Counted from the stretch's first letter, positions 1 through 9,230 are shown. The stretch is 64,000 nt of DNA from Sulfitobacter marinus (GCF_900116285.1 NZ_FPAJ01000003.1:1-64000), one strand, 5' to 3'. Made by a program: numbers and translations. Notes: generated from the sequence alone by a model not told the origin.

Positions 1-1113
1 TCAAAACTCCACGACGGCGCGGATTGATTTGCCTTGGTGCATCAGGTCGAAGCCGTGGTTGATGTCGTCCAGCGTCAGTTTGTGGGTGATCATCGGGTCG
101 ATCTCGATCTTGCCGTTCATGTACCAGTCCACGATTTTGGGAACATCGGTGCGGCCCTTGGCCCCGCCAAATGCGGTCCCGCGCCAGACACGACCTGTGA
201 CCAGTTGAAACGGCCGGGTCGAGATTTCGGCACCTGCGGGGGCGACCCCGATGATGATGCTTTCACCCCAGCCCTTATGCGCCGCCTCAAGCGCCTGGCG
301 CATGACTTTGGTGTTGCCGGTGGCGTCGAAGGTGTAATCGGCACCGCCCTTGGTCAGCTCAACCAGATGGGCCACCATGTCGCCGTCAACCTTGGTCGGG
401 TTCACGAAATCGGTCATGCCGAAATAGCGGCCGGTTTCTTCCTTGTCGTCGTTCAGATCGACGCCCACGATTTGATCCGCGCCGGCCAGACGCAGCCCTT
501 GGATTACGTTCAGGCCAATGCCGCCCAACCCGAAGACAACGCAGCGCGCGCCGATCTCGACTTTGGCGGTGTTGATAACCGCGCCAATGCCCGTGGTAAC
601 GCCGCAGCCGATATAGCAGATTTTATCGAACGGCGCGTCCTTGCGGACTTTAGCCAGCGCGATTTCGGGGACAACCGTGTGATTGGCAAAGGTCGAGCAC
701 CCCATGTAGTGGTGGATCGGCGTGCCATCGAGCATCGAAAATCGCGTGGTGCCGTCGGGCAGCAGGCCCTGGCCTTGGGTGACGCGAATGGCCTGGCACA
801 GGTTGGTTTTGCCTGACAGGCAATATTCGCATTCGCGGCATTCAGGGGTGTAGAGCGGGATCACGTGATCGCCGACCTCAAGCGTGGTCACACCCTCGCC
901 GACCTCCATCACGATGCCTGCGCCCTCGTGGCCCAGAATGGCGGGAAAAATCCCTTCGGGATCATCGCCCGAACGGGTGAATTCATCGGTGTGACACAGG
1001 CCCGTGGCCTTCATCTCAACCAAAACCTCGCCCCGCTTGGGACCCTCAAGGTTCACCTCCATGACCTCAAGCGGTTTACCCGCCTCAACAGCTACTGCCG
1101 CCCGTGTTCTCAT
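1..1113 (-). CDS. adhI: S-(hydroxymethyl)glutathione dehydrogenase / class III alcohol dehydrogenase
   Basis: Oxidises S-hydroxymethylglutathione, the spontaneous adduct of formaldehyde and glutathione, to S-formylglutathione with NAD+ in the cytoplasm. The 370-residue protein is full length for zinc-dependent class III ADH. Catalytic zinc ligands fit C40, the GHE at 61-63 and C170; structural zinc ligands are C92, C95, C98 and C106; the Rossmann motif GLGGIG is at 195-200. I start at the ATG at 1113 because a GGGGGGA Shine-Dalgarno lies just upstream; an ATG six codons earlier would place that signal inside the gene. Its neighbours are quinoprotein accessory genes, which fits removal of formaldehyde made by methanol oxidation. 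Also known as flhA/frmA. Confidence 0.95.
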   Translation of the reverse strand: MRTRAAVAVEAGKPLEVMEVNLEGPKRGEVLVEMKATGLCHTDEFTRSGDDPEGIFPAILGHEGAGIVMEVGEGVTTLEVGDHVIPLYTPECRECEYCLSGKTNLCQAIRVTQGQGLLPDGTTRFSMLDGTPIHHYMGCSTFANHTVVPEIALAKVRKDAPFDKICYIGCGVTTGIGAVINTAKVEIGARCVVFGLGGIGLNVIQGLRLAGADQIVGVDLNDDKEETGRYFGMTDFVNPTKVDGDMVAHLVELTKGGADYTFDATGNTKVMRQALEAAHKGWGESIIIGVAPAGAEISTRPFQLVTGRVWRGTAFGGAKGRTDVPKIVDWYMNGKIEIDPMITHKLTLDDINHGFDLMHQGKSIRAVVEF

Positions 1114-1276
1114 ACAGAATCCCCCCAGCATTCATGGCATTGGCTGCCAGATTTACGTTTGGATCAGTATGGTAACCGCCCGATTTGCAAATCAACTAGG
1201 ACAATGGTGGGTATTGGGTGCAATGGACTTGCGCGCGATGCTTGGCCATAGTTGCGGTACAAATTCGGGGGCCATA

Positions 1277-1900
1277 ATGACCTTGTCCAAGCATCTCTCG
1301 CTATCGGTTCTTCTGATGGGGCTGGCCCTTCCCGGTCAGGCCGCTGATTTTTCGGATCCGACATGGCCTTGTGTGCAGCGCAAGGTCGAAACGCTATCCT
1401 TGGGGTTGATGTGGCCCTTTCCGGTTGACCCTGACGCCATGCCCGAAGACGCCAAAACCCGCGCCGAGATCGACGATCTGGCAAGCCATTTGTCCTTGCG
1501 GCGGGTCAATCTGGACGCGGTTCGGCCGCAGGTAGAAGGATTTGCCAAGGCATATGAAGGCGATCCCAAGCTGCTTGGTTTGGTGTTTTCCCGCGCGTTC
1601 GAGACGCTTTCGGAGCGTAGAACACGAATCATTGGCGGCATTGGCGACTTTTCCCTAAGCCAGATTGCGCTGGCCAAACAGATCGACACCGCCCGTTCCG
1701 AGATGGATGCGATCATGGCCAAGGCCAAGCCGGATTATGATCGGGTAGACGCGTTGGAAGAACAGCTGGATTGGGACCAGATCATTTACACTGATCGGCA
1801 GCGCAGCATTCAGTATATTTGCGAGACACCGGTTCTGCTTGAACGCCGCCTGTTCGGAATCGCGCAGATGCTGCAACAGGTCGTGGTGGATAAAGGTTAA
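1277..1900 (+). CDS. Uncharacterised secreted protein of quinoprotein cluster
   Basis: I do not recognise a named family. The 207-residue product begins with a clear Sec signal peptide ending near AQA/GQA at residue 22, so it should be periplasmic. The rest is mostly charged and helical, without further membrane segments, with one cysteine near the mature N-terminus (in a WPC motif) and another near the C-terminus (in YICE). The ATG at 1277 starts directly at the signal peptide; the frame is open upstream, but that stretch is antisense to adhI. It lies divergent from adhI and converges with the metallohydrolase gene, 10 bases apart. Position suggests a role in periplasmic alcohol oxidation; this is inference only. 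Confidence 0.75.
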   Translation: MTLSKHLSLSVLLMGLALPGQAADFSDPTWPCVQRKVETLSLGLMWPFPVDPDAMPEDAKTRAEIDDLASHLSLRRVNLDAVRPQVEGFAKAYEGDPKLLGLVFSRAFETLSERRTRIIGGIGDFSLSQIALAKQIDTARSEMDAIMAKAKPDYDRVDALEEQLDWDQIIYTDRQRSIQYICETPVLLERRLFGIAQMLQQVVVDKG

Positions 1901-1910
1901 TCCGGCGCGG

Positions 1911-2957
1911 TCAGTCCTCCCATTCCAGCTCGGTAAAGGCAGCTGTTGCATTGCGCGGATTATAGGCGTCGAACAGCTCCCAATGGGCGGCCTGTGATTG
2001 CGCGATTATCTCAACCGCCTCCCCCAATCTGGCACCTTCCGAAATCGCGGCACGCGTGTCTGTTTCCAGCGCGTTCAGGTAGCTTTTCATTCCAGCCAAA
2101 CCGCCTGGCCAATCCAGCGCAGGCCCGCCATGCCCGGGGATCAGCCGGGTCAGTTCCATCTTTTGCAGCTCTGCCAGCACCGCCTGCCATCCGTTCAGGC
2201 TGCCGTCCAGCGCGGGTATGTGGCGGTGAAATATCAGGTCGCCCGCAAACAGCGTTTTGGTGTTCTGGTCCAGCACCGTGAAGTCGGCAGCGGTATGGGC
2301 CACGGGCCAAGCCCGAAGTTCCAAAACGCGCCCGCCCAAATCAATGTCCAGCCTATCCTGAACCACCTGGTCTATTGGTACGGCTTGCGTTCCCAGAAAC
2401 TGCTCAGACCCGATCAAACGCTCCAGACTTTCAAGATAATTGGCTTGTCTGTCCGACAGCGCCCGCGGCAGGTTAGCATGGCCAATGATCTGCGCGCCAG
2501 CCTCCGAAAAAGGGGCCGCGCCCAGCGCGTGATCCGGGTGCATGTGGGTCAACACAACATGAGTTACTGGACGATCTGTACGCAACCGTATCGCCCGCCA
2601 CAATGCCTCTCCCGTCCAGCGGGCTGCGCCCGTGTCAATTACCGCAACGCCATGCGTGCCAATGATGAAGCCCAGATTTGAGACGTCCCCGCGGTTGGTT
2701 TTACTTGGCTCCTCGATCAGGCCCATATGGACAAAGACGCCCGCGGCGACCTCGGCGACTTCCAGCGGCTCTGCCATGGGTTTACAGGTCGGGTCGCCCA
2801 GAACGCCAAGACCATCGAAGCTGCCCAAGGACGGCGCGGATGCGGCAAGCGACGCAATGCAGGCCTCGCGGGTCATGGCCTCGTGACCTGACAGCAACTG
2901 GTCGCGGCACGGCCCGTCGCTTAGCGTCAGGCACAGTGATACGACGGCTTCAAACAC
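1911..2957 (-). CDS. Quinoprotein relay system zinc metallohydrolase (MBL fold)
   Basis: Metallo-beta-lactamase-fold protein of the type found next to PQQ dehydrogenases and SoxYZ-like carriers; the family is related to SoxH and its substrate is not established. The zinc motif THMHPDH is at residues 137-143, with further ligands H221, D240 and H276. The N-terminus is hydrophobic (FEAVVSLCL) and then has cysteines at 9, 17, 33 and 58, consistent with export. I chose the GTG at 2957 (348 residues) because GAGGGGA lies about 8 bases before it and the conserved N-terminus begins there; an earlier ATG at 3050 lacks this support. It is transcribed divergently from the SoxYZ-like carrier gene, its likely partner. 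Confidence 0.85.
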   Translation of the reverse strand: MFEAVVSLCLTLSDGPCRDQLLSGHEAMTREACIASLAASAPSLGSFDGLGVLGDPTCKPMAEPLEVAEVAAGVFVHMGLIEEPSKTNRGDVSNLGFIIGTHGVAVIDTGAARWTGEALWRAIRLRTDRPVTHVVLTHMHPDHALGAAPFSEAGAQIIGHANLPRALSDRQANYLESLERLIGSEQFLGTQAVPIDQVVQDRLDIDLGGRVLELRAWPVAHTAADFTVLDQNTKTLFAGDLIFHRHIPALDGSLNGWQAVLAELQKMELTRLIPGHGGPALDWPGGLAGMKSYLNALETDTRAAISEGARLGEAVEIIAQSQAAHWELFDAYNPRNATAAFTELEWED

Positions 2958-3126
2958 ATGTAGTCCCCTCGAAATAATCCCGGCACAGCGTCCGCAGCAT
3001 ACCACCCAAAACGCCGGGACTATCGTTTCACACGAAATCGTGACGCCCAATCAGCCATAGGTATCAATGTATTTTTCGTGATTACTATGCGATAAACCCG
3101 GTGATTGGATGCCCAAGGAGACTGCA

Positions 3127-3942
3127 ATGCTCTTTAAACTGACAATTACCGCTATTCTGGCCACGCTGTGCGCGGGCCCTGTTTGGGCGACCGAGACGGC
3201 GCAAAACCCGCTTCAATCCAGCGCGACGTGGGATGATCTTAGGGGGGATGTGGTCGGCGATGCGCAACTGGCAAGTGCGGATGACCTGCTGAGTATTGAC
3301 GCCCCCTACCGCGCGCATGATGCCGCGACGGTACCCATTGTCCTGAAACAACTAGATGATACCGCGACCATTTCCGCCGCCACGGTGGTGATTGACGACA
3401 ACCCCGCGCCCGTCGCTGCCGTGTTCGGTTTCGGCAAGGATATGGGCGTGCTGGATTTTGAAATGCGGGTGCGGGTCAACCAATATTCCAACATCCGGGT
3501 TATCGCTGAAACGCAGGACGGTCTTTTTATGACGGGCCGCTATGTCAAAGCGTCGGGTGGCTGTTCAGCACCCGCCACCAAAGACCCTGAGGCCGCTCTT
3601 GCGGGTATGGGCGCGATGAAGCTGCGGCAGTTCGCCGGCGATAGCGTTCAGATGTCGATCCCGCGCCGCGAAGCGCAAATTATGATCCGCCACCCCAATT
3701 ATTCGGGGTTGCAGCGCGATCAGATCACACAGCTGTTCATTCCCGCACATTTCATCGACCACATGGAAGTCTGGCAGGGCGACGCGTTGCTGTTCACCAT
3801 GGATGGCGGCATTTCAATCTCTGAAAACCCAGTGTTCCGCTTCGCCTATAACGACAACGGCGCGGCGGTGCTTGTGATCAAAGCCACCGATACCGAAGGG
3901 AATGAATTCGAGACCGTATTGCCCAAATCTGTCAACGGATGA
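3127..3942 (+). CDS. Quinoprotein dehydrogenase-associated SoxYZ-like carrier protein (fused)
   Basis: Single-chain protein joining a SoxY-like and a SoxZ-like domain. In thiosulfate oxidation, SoxY carries sulfur intermediates on a C-terminal GGCGG cysteine and SoxZ is its partner. Here residues 1-22 are a signal peptide, about 30-150 are SoxY-like ending in a GGCSAP motif (Cys146), and about 165-271 are SoxZ-like. The cysteine sits at the domain junction, not at a free C-terminus. The start at 3127 follows AAGGAG by 7 bases. It lies divergent from the metallohydrolase. No other sox genes are visible, so a role in thiosulfate oxidation is unlikely; a carrier role in a quinoprotein relay is inferred from family context. 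Confidence 0.85.
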   Translation: MLFKLTITAILATLCAGPVWATETAQNPLQSSATWDDLRGDVVGDAQLASADDLLSIDAPYRAHDAATVPIVLKQLDDTATISAATVVIDDNPAPVAAVFGFGKDMGVLDFEMRVRVNQYSNIRVIAETQDGLFMTGRYVKASGGCSAPATKDPEAALAGMGAMKLRQFAGDSVQMSIPRREAQIMIRHPNYSGLQRDQITQLFIPAHFIDHMEVWQGDALLFTMDGGISISENPVFRFAYNDNGAAVLVIKATDTEGNEFETVLPKSVNG

Positions 3943-3969
3943 ACCGCGCATAGGGCACCTGCGGTCACG

Positions 3970-4323
3970 TTAAAAACAGACAATCTCGGCTTCGGCTTGT
4001 GCACGCCGCATATCGGCGACCAGATGCTCCGCGATTGAGGCGTTTTTGAAAATCGACATCCGTTCACCGCCGACACGGCGCATGGATAACACGGTCTCGG
4101 CCTGCAGATATTGCGCATAGGGCAGGATCGATGCGATCTCGTCGATTGAACAGGCGCAGCGATCCAACATTTCGCGGGTTTGCCCGTTCGTGACCATACA
4201 GGCGAACACATAATCCGCACGCGCGGCCGTCGGATAGTCGTTCAATCTGTCCGCCACAGATTGTGCAAAAGCCCCCCCCGCGGTGATAACGATCACTGTA
4301 ATAGCGCTGACCAGCCGCTTCAT
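3970..4323 (-). CDS. Small cysteine-containing secreted protein
   Basis: Uncharacterised 117-residue protein with a signal peptide (MKRLVSAITVIVITAGGAFA, 1-20). The mature part of about 97 residues has four cysteines: C42, a CAC pair at 56-58 and C116 next to the C-terminus. This suggests disulfides or metal/haem-free redox chemistry in the periplasm; no CxxCH haem motif is present. It overlaps the preceding gene by four bases (ATGA), so the two are translated together. It converges with the SoxYZ-like gene. A role in quinoprotein maturation or electron relay is an inference from position. Confidence 0.75.
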   Translation of the reverse strand: MKRLVSAITVIVITAGGAFAQSVADRLNDYPTAARADYVFACMVTNGQTREMLDRCACSIDEIASILPYAQYLQAETVLSMRRVGGERMSIFKNASIAEHLVADMRRAQAEAEIVCF

Positions 4324-4982
4324 TTCGTATCCTCTAGGTGGTCGAACGACAGCTCTGACCGATACACGTCGCCGCCAGCGGCCTCGGCCACGAGGCTTAG
4401 ATACCAGCCGGGCACCTCTTCGGACATTGTAACGCGCAGCTCAAGATCGCCAAAACCCTTCATCCTGTTCTGGTTCTTATCGCCCGCAAACGGATAAAGC
4501 CGGATCGTCTGGGTTTTGACAACGCGGCCCTCAAACTGCGCCTCGCCGACCTCAATATCAGACGGATTAATCAGCGCCTCTTTGACGCGGTTGCGAATAT
4601 AGAAAGGGCTGCCGCCCGCCGATTCCGCCATATCCCGCACAGCGGCTTCGTAGAAATACATGATCATCGGGTTGCCTACATTGGCTGGAAACGTCCCCAT
4701 CACACGATGTTTGCCGTCTTGCTGGAATTCCAGTATCGCCATCGAAGGATCCCCCTTGCGAAAGCTAAGCGCGACATGGCCGGTGTCGCGTGTGCCAGCT
4801 TCGGGGTTCAACGCATTCACGACAACGCGTCGATATACCAGTGCCGTGTCCCGATTGACATCATCCAGCGTCCCATTGCGGAACAGCATGTCATAGGTTT
4901 GATCGCCCCCCAGCGGGGCAGCCATGCCGCCCCCCGCGAGTGTGATCGCAAAGACGACAGCAGCCAAGGTTTTGGTGATCAT
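4320..4982 (-). CDS. Uncharacterised secreted protein of quinoprotein cluster
   Basis: 220-residue protein with a signal peptide (about 1-21, ending MAAPLG) and no later membrane segment. The mature part alternates short beta-like stretches with charged loops and contains no cysteine, so it differs in kind from the downstream small protein. I recognise no catalytic motif. It is the first gene of a two-gene unit with the small cysteine protein (ATGA overlap) and lies 63 bases after the hybrid kinase gene on the same strand, so all could share one transcript. Conserved linkage to PQQ dehydrogenase genes is likely, but I cannot verify it here. Confidence 0.72.
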   Translation of the reverse strand: MITKTLAAVVFAITLAGGGMAAPLGGDQTYDMLFRNGTLDDVNRDTALVYRRVVVNALNPEAGTRDTGHVALSFRKGDPSMAILEFQQDGKHRVMGTFPANVGNPMIMYFYEAAVRDMAESAGGSPFYIRNRVKEALINPSDIEVGEAQFEGRVVKTQTIRLYPFAGDKNQNRMKGFGDLELRVTMSEEVPGWYLSLVAEAAGGDVYRSELSFDHLEDTK

Positions 4983-5045
4983 TGTTATATCCTCTCGTGG
5001 TCAATTGTGCGGACCTTGCGCATCACTGTCACCGTCGACTTTTGT

Positions 5046-7289
5046 CTATACTTCCTGTTTGATCTGCCCTGACGGATTCGCCGGCGGCTTATTTGAGCTG
5101 ATTTTCCATTCGATCAAGCCACGAAGGCGCAGCAAATCCGCGGGTTTTGTCATCACAGATATGTTGTTTTGCTCGCCTGTACGTCTGACCGTTTCGCTAC
5201 GGTCTGCAGTCACCAAGATCGCAGGAACCTGAGCACCGGTCATCGCGCGAATTTCCGATATCGCCCTAATGCCCGTATCCGCACCATCCAACTGGTAATC
5301 CGCCAGAATGATATCCGGGGCCATCCCCATGTCTTTTACAAACTCCACCGCTTGATGGGTGGAACTGGCGGACAAGACGCTCGCCCCCCACTGTTGAAGC
5401 CACTGCGTGGTGCCATATAGCACATCCGCGTCATTCTCGATGACCACCACAATATGATCCACTGAGTCCGCCTCAAGCTCGCGAACAGGGATATGCTGCG
5501 CCGCGACAGGCGCTGCGTCATGCACGATGTCCATTTCGATACTGAAAACGGACCCAAGGCCGGGCTTGGATCGCACGCTTAGACGGTGGCCCAGCAATCG
5601 GCACGCGCGGTCGACAACCGACAGCCCCAACCCGACGCCCGACCCGATCGGTACGTTTTCGGCACGGGTGAATTCATCAAAAATACGCGCTTGATCCTTG
5701 CGGCGGATACCGATCCCGGTATCCCACACCTCAAGAACGATTTTGTCGCCCTTGCGCCGACACCCGAATAAAACCCGACCGCCAACATTGGTGTATTGTA
5801 TCGCGTTGACCACAAGGTTCTGCACCGACCGCAGCAAATACACCGGATCAGAGCGCACAAATACCGAACTTGGCACCACATCCAGCTGTACTGATTTTTG
5901 TTCTGCCAGCAGCATCTGGTCTGATTTAACGCCCATCATAATGGTCCCAAGGTTCACATCACTGGGCGACACCATGTCGGGGTCCGCGCTTTCAAGCCGC
6001 GATATATCCAGCAAGGAATGCAACAAGTATTCAGCTGATGCAAATGCCCCGCCCAACCGTTCGACCATGGGCAAGAACCGGGTCTCACGGGTTGTTTCCT
6101 CTAACGTAGAGATCAGCAATTTCGCGGCATTGATCGGCTGAAGCAAATCATGGCTCGCCGCCGCCAGAAACCGTGTTTTGGAGGACACCGCAGCTTCTGC
6201 GCGCTCCTTGGAGATGCGCAATTCCTCTTCTACCCGCGCTTTTTCTTCGTATTGCGCAGTCAATTGTTCATTGGCGTGGGTCAACTCCGCCGTGCGCTCC
6301 ATCACCCGGTTTTCCAACAGCTCGGTCGAGCGTGCCTCAAGGGTCACGTCCTTGAGTTCCACCAGAAAATGGCCGTCTGGTAAAACGTTGGCATAAACGT
6401 CCAATACCCTATCTGCACCATGCAGCACGCGGCGGCTTAGTGACCCTTTGTTCACCATCTCTTGCCGCCACGCTTCCATCTGCGCCAGCACGCTATCCTC
6501 GATCAGATTGCGATGCGTCATGTACCCCATCAGTGATTGCACCGGGGTTCCCGGTTGAAAGGCGGATAATGGCACACCCAGAATGGCACCAAAGCGCCCG
6601 TTATGCATCATCACCTGTCCTTCGGCAGAAAAGGTGCAGACGCCTGCGCTCATATTTTGGAAAACCGCCTGAAGATAGTCCTCCTGCTGGTCTATCAGGT
6701 GTTCCTTTTCGCGCCTGTTATGCTGCACCAGTGTGGTAATTTCCGTCAGCAACAACACCGTGTTCTCAGGCGAGGTTTTCTGCACGCTCAGCTGATACCA
6801 GCGGTCGCGCAGCAGCTCGGCCACGATGGACATTGCCGGATCAGATGCGCCCGCCGCTTCCAGTTCGTCGGACACATTCAACAGCTTGCGGTTGGTTGAC
6901 ACCAAAAACCGGCTGGTCGCCATCAGTTCAAAGTACAGCTTCAGCTCAAGCTGCGGCACAACCTTAGTTGAAATGTCGGGCAATAGCTCTTGGAATAGTT
7001 CATTGCAGATGTTCAATCGGCCATCGGTGAACAGCGCAAAACCTTCCTCCATCGAGGCCAACGCTTCGACCAGCGCTTTGCGCGTGCGCTCGCGTTCATA
7101 TCGGGCGCTTTCCAGTTCCAAGGTCTGTGCCGCGACCTGCTGTTGCAGATCAATCGCCGACTGAAATGCGCGATAGGCCGAGGGACCTACATCTTTTTGC
7201 TGGCTGGCACGGCGCACCAACGCATCGATGATTTTTGACTGCCTTTCCACCTGCTCCGGCAGCGGTGCTCGAGGATCAATCATCGTCAA
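5046..7289 (-). CDS. PAS-containing hybrid sensor histidine kinase/response regulator
   Basis: 747-residue soluble hybrid kinase; I see no transmembrane segment, so it senses an internal or partner-delivered signal. Residues about 40-75 form a coiled coil, followed by two PAS-like regions (about 75-190 and 205-315), a second coiled coil (325-370), the phospho-acceptor H380 in ASHDLLQP, an HATPase domain with DTGIGI and a GLGLS G-box, and a C-terminal receiver (about 610-740) with a DIILADY aspartate. Architecture and place resemble kinases controlling alcohol or formaldehyde oxidation (FlhS of Paracoccus, ErcS' of Pseudomonas). Its stop overlaps nothing, but its start overlaps the FIST gene by four bases, indicating coupled synthesis with that sensor. 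Confidence 0.88.
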   Translation of the reverse strand: MTMIDPRAPLPEQVERQSKIIDALVRRASQQKDVGPSAYRAFQSAIDLQQQVAAQTLELESARYERERTRKALVEALASMEEGFALFTDGRLNICNELFQELLPDISTKVVPQLELKLYFELMATSRFLVSTNRKLLNVSDELEAAGASDPAMSIVAELLRDRWYQLSVQKTSPENTVLLLTEITTLVQHNRREKEHLIDQQEDYLQAVFQNMSAGVCTFSAEGQVMMHNGRFGAILGVPLSAFQPGTPVQSLMGYMTHRNLIEDSVLAQMEAWRQEMVNKGSLSRRVLHGADRVLDVYANVLPDGHFLVELKDVTLEARSTELLENRVMERTAELTHANEQLTAQYEEKARVEEELRISKERAEAAVSSKTRFLAAASHDLLQPINAAKLLISTLEETTRETRFLPMVERLGGAFASAEYLLHSLLDISRLESADPDMVSPSDVNLGTIMMGVKSDQMLLAEQKSVQLDVVPSSVFVRSDPVYLLRSVQNLVVNAIQYTNVGGRVLFGCRRKGDKIVLEVWDTGIGIRRKDQARIFDEFTRAENVPIGSGVGLGLSVVDRACRLLGHRLSVRSKPGLGSVFSIEMDIVHDAAPVAAQHIPVRELEADSVDHIVVVIENDADVLYGTTQWLQQWGASVLSASSTHQAVEFVKDMGMAPDIILADYQLDGADTGIRAISEIRAMTGAQVPAILVTADRSETVRRTGEQNNISVMTKPADLLRLRGLIEWKISSNKPPANPSGQIKQEV

Positions 7290-8452
7290 AAGAATGTCCT
7301 CTCATCCGGCACGAAAAAGGCCACGCCAACAAGGGTTTGGTTCATATGCACGCCGCAATGCTGCTCTCCGTAGGTGTTGAACCCGAACAGCCGCGCGTCG
7401 GCTAATATTTCCGACACGGCCCCGCCAAGTTGCTTTTGTTCGATTTCAAGCTTGCGCAGGACGCAGTCGAAGCCAAGGATGAAATCCGGGCGCTGGCCAC
7501 GCCTGTCGCGAATGTCCAAACCGGTTTTAAGCGTCTTGGTGATCTCTTGTCCTAACCCCAGCGTCATGATCAACCCATCATCAATGGCCGCCAGAAAAGA
7601 CAACGCCCCATCCTCGTCTGCGTCGGAAATGGCGCGCACATAGTGATTGCCATTGTATTGGATCAACAACGGGTTCTCGGCAAAAATCTCGGGCGACAGA
7701 TCCTCGACCGAACTGCCCACCAAACGGGCATATTCCTGCGCCGCAGGGGCACCGTTAATCTCGAATACTTTGCGTTGCTCAGGGTCGGCATCTGTAACAA
7801 CAATGTCCAATCCTGCAGGCAGGAAATGATCAAAGCCGACCCCTTGGAAAGGCAGGTCGGTTTCCACCAACAACAACACCGCCGCGTCACTAAGTGCGTT
7901 GCCTTTGTGCAGCACAAAGGTCTTTTCAAACAAAAGCCCATCGCCCGCAGATCCGCCAAAAATAGGCAGATCGGTGAGCACGGCTTCTAGTGTTGAAATG
8001 AGAATGTCTTCCTGCTTGGACAGTCCGTCCGCGAAAATCAGCCCCAATCGATGCCAGCCTGCCGTGTGCTGAAAGCGTTGATCCGCGCGCTGCGCCTGGG
8101 CGGCAACATCGGTGGATGACAACGGGTTCATTGGTTCAAACAGGACCGAAGAACAGCGAAAATGGCTTTTGGGAAAGGCGATCAATAACAGCGCATTGAC
8201 CTCATAGCCTTGGGTTGTGATCTGCCCCGCTGTCGAACAACCAAAAACCGGTAAACCATGCAGCGTATCATCCAAGACGGATGCAACGACCTGACAATCC
8301 AAATGGCCCGGCACAAAGCACAAGACAAAACAGGTGGCGGCGTTTTGGATCTGCGCCGCCGCCTCGCGTGCCGCTTGCTCTGCATCAGGTGCCCGCGAAA
8401 CCGCCACCCGAACACAGGTCGGGCCGGTCTGCCCAGGGGGTGTGTGCAGCAT
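7286..8452 (-). CDS. FIST domain sensory protein
   Basis: 388-residue cytoplasmic protein with FIST N-terminal (about 40-230) and FIST C-terminal (about 235-375) regions. FIST domains are proposed small-ligand sensors found in signal transduction proteins; the ligand is unknown. No membrane segment or output domain is visible, so it must act through a partner. It lies between the LuxR-type regulator (2 bases upstream) and the hybrid kinase (4-base overlap), an order matching FIST-kinase-regulator groups near PQQ alcohol dehydrogenase genes. I infer that it feeds the signal to the kinase at 5046-7289. Confidence 0.85.
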   Translation of the reverse strand: MLHTPPGQTGPTCVRVAVSRAPDAEQAAREAAAQIQNAATCFVLCFVPGHLDCQVVASVLDDTLHGLPVFGCSTAGQITTQGYEVNALLLIAFPKSHFRCSSVLFEPMNPLSSTDVAAQAQRADQRFQHTAGWHRLGLIFADGLSKQEDILISTLEAVLTDLPIFGGSAGDGLLFEKTFVLHKGNALSDAAVLLLVETDLPFQGVGFDHFLPAGLDIVVTDADPEQRKVFEINGAPAAQEYARLVGSSVEDLSPEIFAENPLLIQYNGNHYVRAISDADEDGALSFLAAIDDGLIMTLGLGQEITKTLKTGLDIRDRRGQRPDFILGFDCVLRKLEIEQKQLGGAVSEILADARLFGFNTYGEQHCGVHMNQTLVGVAFFVPDERTFF

Positions 8453-8454
8453 GG

Positions 8455-9174
8455 TTAATGCCTAAGAAAGGCGCGCGCTTCCGGCTCATCCCCGAACTGC
8501 TGCGCGATTGCGCCTTCGACCATTACAACGGCCTGCGTGCGGTTACGAACACCCAGTCGGCGCAGCAACGCCGTGATATGCGCCTTGACCGTTGCTTCGG
8601 CCAGCGACAGTTCATAGGCGATTTGCTTGTTGGCTTTGCCCCGGCAGATCAGCCGCATGATCCGCTTTTGCTGCGGTGTCATCTCTGCCAGTTTGGGGTG
8701 GTCAAACTTAGACCATATCCCATCGCGGTCCCCTTCGCTGGGTTGCTGAAACCCCTTGGGCACATAAACGCCGCCCGCCATAATCTCAGCCAGGGCACCA
8801 CGCAGGGCCTGCGCGGATGTGTCTTTGGGCAGAAACCCCGACGCCCCATCGCGCAGCAACGAATGCACCAGCTCAAACGATGCCAGCGAAGAAATCACCA
8901 GTACACGCGAGTCTGGAAAATGTTTTCGCAGGGTACGAAAACCGGAAATCCCCGTGACATCCGGCAGTTTTAGATCGAACATAACAAGGTCCGGCTCAAA
9001 ACCGCCCTTTGCCATTTCCAAAGCGCCTTTCAGGGTGCTTGCCTTGCGAATATCGCAATCCTCAAACACCAGTTCCAACGCGGATTCCAAGGCGTCGCTG
9101 TATAGTGGATGGTCATCAACAATCAGCATGGACGACACAAAATCCTGCTGTATTGGCACACCGAAATGTTCCAT
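8455..9174 (-). CDS. LuxR/NarL-type response regulator
   Basis: 239-residue regulator with an N-terminal receiver (D20, D21, phospho-acceptor D67 in the MFDLKLPD motif, lysine in FLPKD) and a C-terminal LuxR-type helix-turn-helix (about 165-220, ANKQIAYELSLAEATVKAH). It belongs with regulators such as AgmR/ErbR and FlhR that switch on PQQ alcohol dehydrogenase genes. The ATG at 9174 is chosen because GGGAGGA lies 8 bases upstream; the ATG at 9195 lies before that signal. It is the first gene of the unit regulator-FIST-hybrid kinase. The likely partner kinase is 5046-7289. A direct target could be the missing dehydrogenase operon; this is inference. Confidence 0.88.
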   Translation of the reverse strand: MEHFGVPIQQDFVSSMLIVDDHPLYSDALESALELVFEDCDIRKASTLKGALEMAKGGFEPDLVMFDLKLPDVTGISGFRTLRKHFPDSRVLVISSLASFELVHSLLRDGASGFLPKDTSAQALRGALAEIMAGGVYVPKGFQQPSEGDRDGIWSKFDHPKLAEMTPQQKRIMRLICRGKANKQIAYELSLAEATVKAHITALLRRLGVRNRTQAVVMVEGAIAQQFGDEPEARAFLRH

Positions 9175-9230
9175 GAAACTAGTCCTCCCAAACACGATGC
9201 TACGGAGAACAACAAACTTTTCAACAGATT

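Noticed and set aside
34-816. Long open frame on the plus strand opposite adhI
   Set aside because: It is antisense to a well-conserved enzyme gene, with composition expected from GC-rich codon bias and no recognisable protein.
3943-3965. ACCGC/GCGGT stem between the SoxYZ-like gene and the small cysteine protein gene
   Set aside because: Only five pairs with a 13-base loop and no T-tract; not enough to call a terminator.
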